Shown piece after piece: positions 1 to 8,408 of a DNA stretch of 64,000 nt. The notes under the pieces are model-generated. The model did not search any database. It had not been told where the DNA came from and was given only the letters and a program-made list of their open reading frames with translations. Every line of letters starts with the position of its first letter. Within the stretch, counting starts at the first letter, position 1. The stretch is from Woeseia sp037968755 (lineage in GTDB: Bacteria; Pseudomonadota; Gammaproteobacteria; Steroidobacterales; Woeseiaceae): assembly GCA_037968755.1 (NCBI GenBank), contig JBBKWB010000080.1:1-64000 (forward strand), written 5' to 3'. Position numbers and translations under genes: made by a program.

Positions 1-3000
1 AGCGTGAGCGGTGGCATGCGGTTTCGTGAATTCCGCTTTGCCGATACGACAGTGGTCGTTGCGGCGAAAGAACTGCAACTGGCCCTCAACCTTGATCTGC
101 TACCGATCGGCGTTACCGTCGAAGGCCTGCAAGTTGACGGCTTGAATGTCGAGCTACTCGAATCGGCAAGCAGCGACGATGCCGCATCGGCTGCGCCTTC
201 CGTGCGCGACGTATTCCAGGGGCTGCGCTTGCCGGTACCCGTGCATGTGCGGGATCTGCGCATTACCGATGCGACTGTGCTGAACGCTGGCGAACCCGTG
301 TTGTTGCTTGAGCATCTGGAGTTGGACGCCTCGCTGCATGAGGATCTGCAGATCGAACGTTTGCAGTACACAACCACCGCATTGCGCGCGACGCTCAACG
401 GTACTCTGGAGCTCAGCGATCCGTTCGCCGTAACCGCAACAATTGCCGCTGACGCGATCGTTGAAAACGAGGACGGCAGCGCGACGCCGCTTGCATTGTT
501 GCTTGAGGTTAACGGTGATTTGGACAAGCTCCTTGTTGACCTGCGCTCTACTACGCACGCACTGACCGTTGCAGGCTCAATTGCAGCCGTTGACACGGCG
601 CCCGAGTTTGACCTCGTAATAAATGCGAGTGAATTGCAGTGGCCTTTGGCCGGTGAGCAACCGGCCGTCGCGCTGGCCAGACTGGAATCGCAGTTGACCG
701 GCAAAGTGAGCGATTATCAGGTGCAGTTCGCAGCTAGCGTGCACACCGATGCCAGCGGTGCGGTGGACGGGAACGGTCAGTTCAGCGGTAACCTGCAAGG
801 TTTGCAGGTGCAGCGACTGGACCTGAAGTCAGCGGATGCTGAGCTCCGTTTGCACGGCGATCTCAATTGGACAGAGGCGTTTTCCGCGGCTGCGAAGATA
901 GATCTGCAACGCCTGAATCCACACCGCTGGCTGGCCGCCTGGCCGGAACAAGAGTTTCTTACGGGAACCGTTGATGCTGCGTTAACGGGATCGAGATTGC
1001 AGATTGCCGGTATTGAGCTCAAACAATCAGGTGGTACAGCAGCGGTCAGCGCAGAGGGCGTCATCGATATCGACAACGGTGTCGTCGATGCTGGATTGCG
1101 CTGGACGGCACTGCAATGGCCACTGGCCCCGGCCGTTGCGGAAGTCGACAGTCGCGAGGCGCGCCTGACAATTACGGGTACACCCGAGAACTGGACCTTG
1201 TCCGGCGATATTGCGGTTGGCGCAGGCGAGTATCCGGAAGGTCGCTTCACGCTCACGGGCGGCGGTACGCAAGAGGGTTTGCAACTCGTTCTGGATGACA
1301 GCCAGGTGCTGGGTGGAAAAGCGACCGGCAAGCTTGCCTACAGCTGGATTAATGAAAATGCGTTCTCCGCTGAATTGCAGACCAGTGACCTGCATACCGC
1401 GGCACTGTTGCCCGAATGGCCGGGCCAGATCAGCAGCCGGTTTTCCGTAAGCGGACAGGCCGCGCCGTTCGCGATGGACCTGAAAATTTCGAGCTTGTCG
1501 GGACAATTGCGTTCCCGACCAATCGCCGCGAAGGGCCGCATTCGGCTTAGCGCACAGCAGTTGCGCGCTGACGCGCTGGAATTGCGGACCGGGCAGTCGC
1601 TGCTGCAACTGGATGGTGATTGGCAATCCGCGGACGGCATGCGTTTCGTTGTGGACGTCGAATCGCTCGGCGACCTGCTGCCAGCTGCTGCTGGCCGCGT
1701 GCAAGGCAGCGGTCGGATTACTGCTGGAGAAGAATTGCCCCAGGTAGAAATAGAACTGACCGCAGACGAAATACGCTGGCAAGACTGGCTCGCTGAGCGG
1801 ATCGAATTGAAGAATGCACCGTCAGCTGCCGCGCAGCCGTTTGCATTGGCGCTTACCGTTCAGAACCTGGTGCAGGGAGATCGCACTCTCGACTCGGCAG
1901 GTTTGACGCTCAACGGCAGCCTGCAGCAGCACACCCTGGCGCTGCAGCTTGCCGCCAGTGACCTGCAATCGTCCTTGTCGTTGGCTGGCGGCCTTAACGA
2001 CTGGCAGGAACCGACGAATGCTGTCTGGAGTGGAACACTCCTGACGTTCAGCGCACAGCGCGCGGACGACGTTGCTATCAGCTTGCGCGAGCCCACGCCG
2101 CTGTCGCTTGCCAGTACTGCGGTCTCACTGGGCGAAGCCTGCCTTGTGGTCGCGACCGGCGGCGATATTTGCCTGCACGGTGACTGGGCGAATAGCGGCC
2201 GCTATTCGGCGGCCTTTGCACTGAACGCCATGCCACTCGACTTGCTACGCGTTGCCACCGGCAGTGATCTTGAGTTTACCCAGACGATCGACGGCACAGT
2301 CGAAGTCGAAACCGGCGTTGGTGGGCGCTTGTCCGGTAAGGGTCGCATCGACATTACACCTGGCCTGATCCGCAATCAGTTTGACGAACGCCTGACCTTG
2401 CGAACTCGTGCCGGTTTCGCCTCGTTTGAACTAGCAGAAGGTCAGCTGCTGCACGGTGCTATTAGTCTGCCTTTTTCGGATGCGGCGGAGATCAGTGGTG
2501 AATTTCGCGTCCTCGACATCAGTAGCGGGCGCGCCAGTGCGGTGGAAGGCGCGCTGACCGCGAATATTCGTGACATTGGCGTCGGCGCACGCATCGTGCC
2601 GGTCGTTGATGACGCCAAGGGCAAACTGGATGCCGATATTCGTATTGCCGGCACGCTCGCGGAGCCCTTGTTTTCAGGCGGCTTGACGTTGCGTGGAGGA
2701 CAATTTGCCTACGACCCATTGGGTCTGCGGATCGAAGAGATTGAGATCGACAGCGAAATTCTTCCCGGTAATCGCATTGAACTGCAGACTACCTTTCGCG
2801 CTGGCGAAGGGCGCGGAAAACTGTCCAGTAGCGCCGATTATTTGCAGGGCCGCAGCGCCGGACTGGAGCTCGCGCTTACTGGCAGCAATCTTACGCTCAT
2901 CAACCTGAATGACTTAAGTGTCACTATCGATCCGGATGTGCAGCTGGGCCTGCGCAATGATGATGTGAGCATCAATGGTCGCGTCGCCATTCCGGCTGCA

Positions 3001-3702
3001 CGCCTTGCGTCTGTGAACCTGATCAACGCCGGCGAAACCGAGAGTGATGACGTGATATTTATCGGCGACGAAATTCCGGTCGAAGCGGCAGTGGCCGAAT
3101 CTTCATCCCCGTTGCAATTCACCGGTTCCGTCGAGCTTGAATTGGGCGACCAGGTCATCATTGACCTTGATGTTGCGGAAGCTCGCCTGCGCGGCAAGAC
3201 TCGCTTCACCTGGAACGGGCCGGTACTGCCCACGGCCGCTGGCGGCATCGAGGTATCGGGAAAATTTGAGGCTTACGGCCAGCTTTTGGAAATTAGCGAA
3301 GGCAACGTTCGTTTCCCGAATGTGCCGGCAGACAATCCGGAACTGCGGATACGTGCGGAGCGGGAGATTTTCGGCAATTCCCAGGTGCGGCGTGCCGGCG
3401 TGCTGGTCTCAGGTACCGCGCAACGACCAACTATTGAAGTCTATACGAACCCGGCCACCACCCAGGACCGCGCGATCACCTTGCTGGCGACGGGCAGCGA
3501 CTTCAATTACGAGCAGGGTGTGGGTGCAGTGGACGTTGGCACCTACATTGCACCGAAACTCTATGCCAGCTACGGCATCGGCCTGTTCGACAAGGAAAAC
3601 GTCATCAGTGTGCGCTACGACCTTGCCAGTGGCTTCGGCCTGAAAGCCACCTCCGGCAAGCGCGCGGCGGGAATCGACATCAGCTACACGATCGAGAAAT
3701 AA
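1..3702 (+). CDS. tamB: TamB, translocation and assembly module inner-membrane/periplasmic protein (5' end missing)
   Basis: The reading frame is open from the first base and ends at TAA 3700-3702; the N-terminal membrane anchor of TamB is not in the window, so the gene is cut by the window edge. About 1,230 residues are visible, close to full family length. The protein is a long run of alternating short beta-strands (AsmA/TamB-like beta-taco) ending in the conserved C-terminal DUF490/TamB region (about residues 880-1232), with motifs such as RPTIEVYTNPATTQDRAI and the terminal YTIEK. TamB-family proteins bridge inner and outer membranes and act with TamA in outer-membrane protein assembly and phospholipid transport. 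tamA would be expected just upstream. A divergently named relative (YtfN/AsmA-like) is the only real alternative. Confidence 0.9.
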   Translation, partial: SVSGGMRFREFRFADTTVVVAAKELQLALNLDLLPIGVTVEGLQVDGLNVELLESASSDDAASAAPSVRDVFQGLRLPVPVHVRDLRITDATVLNAGEPVLLLEHLELDASLHEDLQIERLQYTTTALRATLNGTLELSDPFAVTATIAADAIVENEDGSATPLALLLEVNGDLDKLLVDLRSTTHALTVAGSIAAVDTAPEFDLVINASELQWPLAGEQPAVALARLESQLTGKVSDYQVQFAASVHTDASGAVDGNGQFSGNLQGLQVQRLDLKSADAELRLHGDLNWTEAFSAAAKIDLQRLNPHRWLAAWPEQEFLTGTVDAALTGSRLQIAGIELKQSGGTAAVSAEGVIDIDNGVVDAGLRWTALQWPLAPAVAEVDSREARLTITGTPENWTLSGDIAVGAGEYPEGRFTLTGGGTQEGLQLVLDDSQVLGGKATGKLAYSWINENAFSAELQTSDLHTAALLPEWPGQISSRFSVSGQAAPFAMDLKISSLSGQLRSRPIAAKGRIRLSAQQLRADALELRTGQSLLQLDGDWQSADGMRFVVDVESLGDLLPAAAGRVQGSGRITAGEELPQVEIELTADEIRWQDWLAERIELKNAPSAAAQPFALALTVQNLVQGDRTLDSAGLTLNGSLQQHTLALQLAASDLQSSLSLAGGLNDWQEPTNAVWSGTLLTFSAQRADDVAISLREPTPLSLASTAVSLGEACLVVATGGDICLHGDWANSGRYSAAFALNAMPLDLLRVATGSDLEFTQTIDGTVEVETGVGGRLSGKGRIDITPGLIRNQFDERLTLRTRAGFASFELAEGQLLHGAISLPFSDAAEISGEFRVLDISSGRASAVEGALTANIRDIGVGARIVPVVDDAKGKLDADIRIAGTLAEPLFSGGLTLRGGQFAYDPLGLRIEEIEIDSEILPGNRIELQTTFRAGEGRGKLSSSADYLQGRSAGLELALTGSNLTLINLNDLSVTIDPDVQLGLRNDDVSINGRVAIPAARLASVNLINAGETESDDVIFIGDEIPVEAAVAESSSPLQFTGSVELELGDQVIIDLDVAEARLRGKTRFTWNGPVLPTAAGGIEVSGKFEAYGQLLEISEGNVRFPNVPADNPELRIRAEREIFGNSQVRRAGVLVSGTAQRPTIEVYTNPATTQDRAITLLATGSDFNYEQGVGAVDVGTYIAPKLYASYGIGLFDKENVISVRYDLASGFGLKATSGKRAAGIDISYTIEK

Positions 3703-3709
3703 AATCCTG

Positions 3710-3743
3710 TTGACATGCTGAATCAGAATGGGCATTCTGATTC
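3710..3743 (+). promoter_or_regulatory. Promoter with overlapping palindromic operator (site 1) of the TetR gene
   Basis: A consensus -35 box TTGACA (3710-3715) is followed by a perfect inverted repeat with 11-bp arms and a 2-bp centre (3720-3743; core CAGAATGGGCATTCTG at 3724-3739). The palindrome covers the place where a -10 hexamer would lie (CATTCT, 3733-3738, a poor match) and abuts the ATG at 3745. This arrangement is typical of TetR autorepression. Related cores occur at 4378-4393 and 4460-4475. The palindrome is seen directly; its role as operator is inferred. Confidence 0.75.
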
Positions 3744-3744
3744 C

Positions 3745-4329
3745 ATGGTAAGAAACCGAACATTCGAACCGGACTCGGCACTGCACCGCGCTATGGAGCT
3801 GTTCAGCCGCCGCGGCTATTCCGATACCTCGATGGACGACATCGTCAAGGCGACCGGCGTCAGTCGCTACGGCCTTTACAGCACGTTCGGCAACAAGCGC
3901 GAGCTGTTTGAGCAGGCCCTGGAGCGTTTCGCGGCCGAAATGGCGCAGCGCGGTTACCTGCGCCTGCTGGACCCTGGTGTGAGTATTGAGGACATTCGGG
4001 CGGTGTTTATTGACCGGATTGATGACCTGTGCCAGAAGCCGGTCAGCAGCGGCTGTCTGCTCTGCCATACAGCCATGGAGCTGGCGCCGAATGATCATGA
4101 AATCCAGGAAGTTTTACAGCGCTTTATTCGACGCTCGGCGAAGACCTTCAGTGTCGGCTTGCAGACCATGCAGAAGCAGGGACTGGTATCCGCCGAACTG
4201 GATACGGCCTCGGCTGGCGAGTTCCTGACCGGCGCTATTTTTGGACTGACCGTCATGGCGCGCAGCGGCTTCGATCGCAAGACCCTCGAGGGTTTTGTCG
4301 ATAACACGCTGGCGTCAGTTACGCGCTAA
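3745..4329 (+). CDS. TetR/AcrR-family transcriptional regulator
   Basis: About 194 residues, the normal TetR length. The N-terminal helix-turn-helix region is clear (AMELFSRRGYSDTSMDDIV, then GVSRYGLYSTFGNKRELF). The C-terminal ligand/dimer domain resembles the TetR_C group with the motif SGCLLCHTAMEL, whose two cysteines could be redox- or thiol-sensitive (inference). An ATG at 3715 is in frame, but it lies inside the -35/operator region, so I prefer the ATG at 3745. There is no obvious Shine-Dalgarno sequence before it, so the mRNA may be leaderless or nearly so. The gene starts 42 bp after tamB but has its own promoter and a terminator after it. Its likely targets are itself and the small exported-protein gene downstream, judged from shared operators. 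Confidence 0.9.
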   Translation: MVRNRTFEPDSALHRAMELFSRRGYSDTSMDDIVKATGVSRYGLYSTFGNKRELFEQALERFAAEMAQRGYLRLLDPGVSIEDIRAVFIDRIDDLCQKPVSSGCLLCHTAMELAPNDHEIQEVLQRFIRRSAKTFSVGLQTMQKQGLVSAELDTASAGEFLTGAIFGLTVMARSGFDRKTLEGFVDNTLASVTR

Positions 4330-4347
4330 ATAGGGATAAATTGTTGG

Positions 4348-4369
4348 CGGCGACAGCGCCGTTTTTTTT
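4348..4369 (+). terminator. Rho-independent terminator after the TetR gene
   Basis: A GC stem CGGCG (4348-4352) and CGCCG (4357-4361) with the tetraloop ACAG is followed directly by eight T residues. It lies 18 bp after the TetR stop codon. The end of the T-run overlaps a TTGACA box (4368-4373) that may serve the next promoter. Confidence 0.8.
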
Positions 4370-4376
4370 GACATAG

Positions 4377-4394
4377 GCAGAACGAGTGTTCTGC
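4377..4394. promoter_or_regulatory. TetR operator-like palindrome, site 2
   Basis: Perfect 7-bp inverted repeat GCAGAAC/GTTCTGC around GAGT. The 16-bp core CAGAACGAGTGTTCTG aligns base for base with the palindrome over the TetR promoter (consensus CAGAAYGRSYRTTCTG). It sits just downstream of a TTGACA box at 4368-4373, upstream of the small exported-protein gene. Confidence 0.65.
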
Positions 4395-4455
4395 AAAGAA
4401 ATTCGCCGGATGTCCGGCATACGTGAAAGCCGGATTACCCGGTTTTTTCAGGACT

Positions 4456-4475
4456 AGAACAGAATGACTGTTCTG
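4456..4475. promoter_or_regulatory. TetR operator-like palindrome, site 3
   Basis: The core CAGAATGACTGTTCTG (4460-4475) matches the other two sites. A perfect 7-bp inverted repeat AGAACAG/CTGTTCT (4456-4474, 5-bp spacer) overlaps it. The centre lies 82 bp from site 2, near eight helical turns, which would suit co-operative binding or looping (inference). A weak hairpin with a T-run (about 4430-4447) lies between the two sites. Confidence 0.6.
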
Positions 4476-4513
4476 TTAGAGCAGGCAAAGCCTGCGAACT
4501 TGGGAGAGAAACA

Positions 4514-4828
4514 ATGATTGCAGCAATAGCCAGGAAATCCATGGTCTTCGCACTGCTGGCAGCGTTCGCGCTGCCGCTGTACGCGGCGGACAATTACAAC
4601 GAAGCGGTTGAGACCTGCATCGAAAGCGTCAACGCCGAGCTTGATCTCGACAACGCAACCCGCGTCCGGCACCTGATCAACCACGTCAAAGGTACGGGAA
4701 TAGGCGATGTTTTCGAGATAAGCACATCGGTGTTTGCGCCGGGCAAGACGCGTACTTTCGCAACCTACTGTGTCGCGTCTGGCAGCAACCTGCCAGTCAA
4801 GTTTCGATTCAACGAAACCAGCATCTAG
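4514..4828 (+). CDS. Small exported protein of unknown function
   Basis: 104 residues with a clear Sec signal peptide (basic start, hydrophobic SMVFALLAAFALPLYA, cleavage after AYA-like LYA). The mature part is about 80 residues, with two cysteines (ETCIES and ATYCVAS) that could form a disulfide in the periplasm. A good ribosome site GGGAGAG precedes the ATG. I do not recognise a family. It follows the TetR gene, behind that gene's terminator, and has two copies of the putative TetR operator upstream, so it is probably TetR-controlled. Confidence 0.75.
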   Translation: MIAAIARKSMVFALLAAFALPLYAADNYNEAVETCIESVNAELDLDNATRVRHLINHVKGTGIGDVFEISTSVFAPGKTRTFATYCVASGSNLPVKFRFNETSI

Positions 4829-4933
4829 GAAGACAGGCATCGTCCGGCGAACCGCAAGGTTCGTTCGGGCGATGCTACTTCGGCGCATGCTTTTGGACTG
4901 TGGTGACACGGCCCGTTGCGGTACAGTAGCGCG

Positions 4934-5893
4934 ATGAAAATAGATCGACTGCCAGCCAACGCGGTGCTCGCCGCAAACCGAATCGAACCGTATATTCGCC
5001 AGACACCACTGGAGCATTCGCCGTTCTTTAGCGAACAAACCGGCGCCAACGTCTGGTTGAAGCTTGAAAATCTGCAGATCACCGGATCGTTCAAGGCCCG
5101 AGGTGCGTTCAACAAGCTGTTATCCATGTCCGCGGACGAGCGCTCAAAGGGCGCGGTAACTGCATCCAGCGGCAACCACGGCGCCGCGGTGGCGTATGCG
5201 ATGGCGCGGCTTGGAGTCGAAGGTGTGGTATTTGTGCCGGAGCAAACGTCCAGCACCAAAGTAGACGCCATACGTCGTGCCGGCGCGGATACCCGCTTTT
5301 TCGGGACTGACGGCCTCGATACCGAGTTGCATGCCCGCGCGTACGCTGCCGAGCATGGCATGCACTATCTGTCGCCGTACAACGATGCAGAGGTGATTGC
5401 CGGGCAGGGTAGTTGCGGTGTTGAGTGTGCCCGCCAGACTACCCGCCTGGACGCGATTTTTATTGCCGTTGGCGGCGGCGGCCTGATCAGCGGTATGGGT
5501 GGTTTCCTGCGATCTGCATTTCCCGCCCTGGAGGTGATTGGCTGTCAGCCTGCCGCGTCCGCAGTGATGGCCGAATCAGTTCAGCGTGGCGAAATACTGG
5601 AACTGCCGAGTTCCCCGACCTTGTCAGATGGGACCGCCGGTGGCGTGGAGAGCGGCGCATTGACCTTTGAGTTGTGCCAGAAGCTGGTCAGCGATTTCGT
5701 GTTGGTCTCCGAAGAGCAAATAGCGTCAGCCATGCGCGATTTCATCGACGCGCATCACATGCTGCTTGAAGGGGCGGCTGGCGTTGCGTTGGCGGGCTTA
5801 CGCAAGAAAGCGGCCGAGTACCGTGGCAAGAATATTATCGTTGTAATCTGCGGTGCAAACATCAGCCGGGATACGCTTCGCAAAGTGATATGA
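4934..5893 (+). CDS. PLP-dependent threonine/serine dehydratase family protein
   Basis: 319 residues from the ATG at 4934; an upstream in-frame TTG at 4916 is less likely. It is a fold-type II PLP enzyme: Schiff-base lysine in the motif SFKARGA (about residue 53), SSGNHGAAVA for phosphate/substrate binding, and the glycine loop VGGGGLISGM. There is no C-terminal ACT regulatory domain, so it resembles catabolic threonine dehydratase, serine racemase or the ectoine-pathway EutB rather than biosynthetic IlvA. The probable reaction is deamination of L-Thr/L-Ser or a related hydroxy-amino acid to a 2-oxo acid. The exact substrate cannot be read from the sequence. It stands alone, between the small exported protein and an amidohydrolase. 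Confidence 0.88.
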   Translation: MKIDRLPANAVLAANRIEPYIRQTPLEHSPFFSEQTGANVWLKLENLQITGSFKARGAFNKLLSMSADERSKGAVTASSGNHGAAVAYAMARLGVEGVVFVPEQTSSTKVDAIRRAGADTRFFGTDGLDTELHARAYAAEHGMHYLSPYNDAEVIAGQGSCGVECARQTTRLDAIFIAVGGGGLISGMGGFLRSAFPALEVIGCQPAASAVMAESVQRGEILELPSSPTLSDGTAGGVESGALTFELCQKLVSDFVLVSEEQIASAMRDFIDAHHMLLEGAAGVALAGLRKKAAEYRGKNIIVVICGANISRDTLRKVI

Positions 5894-5961
5894 CATTACC
5901 GGGTGGGTGGGAACTGCCGTGACCCCTGGTACTCCAAGGTAGCTTTGGGCAGGACCTGCTG

Positions 5962-7308
5962 ATGACTTCATACGCACGCACTCTGGTATTCCTCTTGCTG
6001 CTGGTAGGGGTGGCCGATGCCAGCGAGCTCGCGGTCGTCAACGTCAATGTGGTTACGATGCAGGACGAGCAAATCCTGCGCGGCCAGACTGTCATCATCG
6101 ACGCGGGGCGAATTCAGCGGATCGGTCCGGTCAGCGATACCGAGGTGCCTGAAGGCGCAGAACTCGTAGACGGTACCGACCGTTACCTGATGCCGGGGCT
6201 GAGCGAGATGCACGGGCATGTTCCCGGCACGTCTAACCCGGAGCTCAACCGGGTACTCACACTCTATGTGGCCAACGGCGTCACCAGCGTGCGCGGCATG
6301 CTGGGGCAAGCAGCACACCTGCCGCTGCGCGAAAAAATCGCGCGCGGGCAGCAACTGGGTCCGCGACTGGTGACGTCCGGGCCGTCATTTAACGGCAATA
6401 GCATCAGCAGCCCACGGCAAGCTGCGCAAATGGTGCGCGCGCAAGCGAAAGCCGGTTACGACTTCCTGAAAGTGCATCCCGGCTTGTCGCGGCAGGAGTT
6501 TGCGACCATGGCCGAGGCGGCCAACGACGTTGGTATACGCTTCGCAGGTCATGTGCCGGAAGATGTCGGTGTCGACGCGGCGCTCAAGCTGGGCATCTCC
6601 AGCATTGATCATCTCGATGGCTACATGCAATTGCTGATGCCGGCAAATACCGACCCAAGCGGTGGCTTTGCAGGCTTATTCGGATTATTGCTGGCGTCTT
6701 CGGCCGATGCGTCGCGAATAAACGGAGTGGCATCAGCAACGGCTGCGGCGAACGTCTGGAATGTCCCGACACAGGCCTTGTTCGAGCACTATGCAAACGC
6801 GGAGCCTGCCGAATCTATGGCGGCCTGGCCTGAAATGAAATACATGCCTGCGGCGACCGTGCGCCAATGGACCGCGTCCAAAAGGCAGTTACAGGGCGAG
6901 CGAGATTTTTCGGCAAGTAATGCAGCACGGGCCATCGAATTGCGGCGCACATTGATCAAGGCTTTACACGACCATGGCGCGGGCCTGCTACTGGGTTCCG
7001 ATGCACCACAATTATTCAATGTGCCGGGCTTTTCCATTCATCGCGAACTGGAGTTCCTGGTCGCGGCAGGACTGACGCCGTTCGAAGCGTTGCAAACAGG
7101 CACGGTGAATGCAGCTGCTTGGTTTGGTTTCGAGCAGCAAACCGGCACAGTTGCAGTTTCTCAGAACGCCGACCTTGTGTTGCTGGACGACAATCCGCTG
7201 GCGGACATCACAAACAGCCGGCGAATTCACGCTGTCATTCTTCAGGGACGATTTCTGAGTCGATCGCGACTGGATGAATTGCTGGCGACCTTCGCGCGTC
7301 AACTCTGA
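5962..7308 (+). CDS. Secreted amidohydrolase (imidazolonepropionase/prolidase-like)
   Basis: 448 residues with a signal peptide (about residues 1-20, ending VADA). The amidohydrolase metal-site residues are all visible: EMHGH (H84, H86), the lysine in YDFLKVHPG (K170), H197 in FAGHV, H217 in SIDHLDG and D347 in LGSDAP. The C-terminal stretch (about residues 377-430) carries the usual AALDLVLLDDNPL-type wrap, here as NADLVLLDDNPLADI. This subgroup usually has a binuclear metal site and cleaves cyclic amides or dipeptides. A good AGGA ribosome site lies 7 bases before the ATG. The 3' end overlaps the convergent oxygenase gene by 10 bp. Confidence 0.9.
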   Translation: MTSYARTLVFLLLLVGVADASELAVVNVNVVTMQDEQILRGQTVIIDAGRIQRIGPVSDTEVPEGAELVDGTDRYLMPGLSEMHGHVPGTSNPELNRVLTLYVANGVTSVRGMLGQAAHLPLREKIARGQQLGPRLVTSGPSFNGNSISSPRQAAQMVRAQAKAGYDFLKVHPGLSRQEFATMAEAANDVGIRFAGHVPEDVGVDAALKLGISSIDHLDGYMQLLMPANTDPSGGFAGLFGLLLASSADASRINGVASATAAANVWNVPTQALFEHYANAEPAESMAAWPEMKYMPAATVRQWTASKRQLQGERDFSASNAARAIELRRTLIKALHDHGAGLLLGSDAPQLFNVPGFSIHRELEFLVAAGLTPFEALQTGTVNAAAWFGFEQQTGTVAVSQNADLVLLDDNPLADITNSRRIHAVILQGRFLSRSRLDELLATFARQL

Positions 7309-8267
7309 TCGCGGTTGCGCTCGGCGCGCGAGATTTCCTGATCGCTGTGTTGCTGCTGCGTTACTGCCGCGTACTTTGCCGGGAGATCGTCGTCGACGAA
7401 CTGCGCCAACGGCGCCACGGTGACGCCGTCGTTCACGGCGAAAAATAATACAAAACTGTAGCGGGGTTCACGAGTTATTCGAACACGGTGGCCGCTCGCA
7501 CTAACACAGCCGTTCGTCCAGTTTTCGAGCAAGTCGCCGAACAAGACCGTCAACTGACGATTGCGGGAAGGGGCGTCATGCCACTTGCCTCGTGGATCCC
7601 GTAACTCGAGTCCTGCCGCAGTTTGATAGAGCAGGGTGATGCATTCGAAATCAGTGTGGGCGGCAATGCCGACTTCGTTCGCTGCGGCTGCCTGTTGTTG
7701 TCCCGGATAGTGCAGCATGCGCATCGTGCTGCGGTCCTGGCTACTGCAACGTTCACTCAGGAACTTCGCGGGTAAGCCAAATGCACTGGCGATGGCGTCC
7801 AGCACCGCGAAGCCGCACGTGCTGAGTTCATTCCAGGCCGCACGGCTTGCTGCATGAAAACCTGGCAGGTCCGGCCATACACTGCTGTACAGCGGATCGT
7901 GCGCATCCCGCTTCGGTCGGCCGCAATCAAAGGATTCTACTCGTGCACGCGTACCTGGCTGGTACGCCGGTTCGCCATACAACGGCATCCAGCCGTGCTT
8001 TACGGGCTTGTCGTTGACGGCGATGGCCTGCTTACGTGGGTCGTTATCATCAAGTTCGAAAAATTCGCGCATGGATTGCAGCAGCGCGATGTCCGCACCG
8101 CTTGCGGAGAATGCGTTGTCGATGAGCAGGTGCCCCCGGTTGCTCGCCGCTGCCCGAATCTGTCGGTGCAGGGCACTGTCAGACGGGCCCGCATTGCACA
8201 GCTGTTTGTAGTCGATGACGACGGCGTCAGATTGCACGGGCGGTACAGCCCCGGTAGCGGAACGCAT
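7299..8267 (-). CDS. 2-oxoglutarate/Fe(II)-dependent oxygenase, isopenicillin N synthase family
   Basis: 322 residues from the ATG at 8267, chosen because GAGGA sits 8 bases upstream; an ATG at 8336 is possible. N-terminal DIOX_N-like region, then a 2OG-Fe(II) oxygenase core with iron ligands H204 and D206 (AAHTDFECITLL) and H260 (SGHRVRI), and the 2-oxoglutarate-binding R269-x-S271 (EPRYSF). Family members hydroxylate or desaturate small molecules; the substrate is unknown here. The gene is convergent with the amidohydrolase and divergent from the repeat protein at 8409. Functional linkage to either is not shown. Confidence 0.88.
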   Translation of the reverse strand: MRSATGAVPPVQSDAVVIDYKQLCNAGPSDSALHRQIRAAASNRGHLLIDNAFSASGADIALLQSMREFFELDDNDPRKQAIAVNDKPVKHGWMPLYGEPAYQPGTRARVESFDCGRPKRDAHDPLYSSVWPDLPGFHAASRAAWNELSTCGFAVLDAIASAFGLPAKFLSERCSSQDRSTMRMLHYPGQQQAAAANEVGIAAHTDFECITLLYQTAAGLELRDPRGKWHDAPSRNRQLTVLFGDLLENWTNGCVSASGHRVRITREPRYSFVLFFAVNDGVTVAPLAQFVDDDLPAKYAAVTQQQHSDQEISRAERNRDQS

Positions 8268-8408
8268 GTTTGCTTCCTCGCAACAGGTAACGAAAAGAAA
8301 TCTACCCCAGTCGGCTGGCGAAAGGTACGCCCGCAAGGCAACCGTTCGGCGCTCCGCGGCATCTTACTCAAAACAACCGGGTGTAAGCCCGTAGCCGGGA
8401 ACCACATT

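Noticed and set aside
7854..8408. Open frame upstream of, and in phase with, the DUF4097-like gene
   Set aside because: It is antisense to the oxygenase gene and not protein-like; the ATG at 8409 with its signal peptide is the better start.
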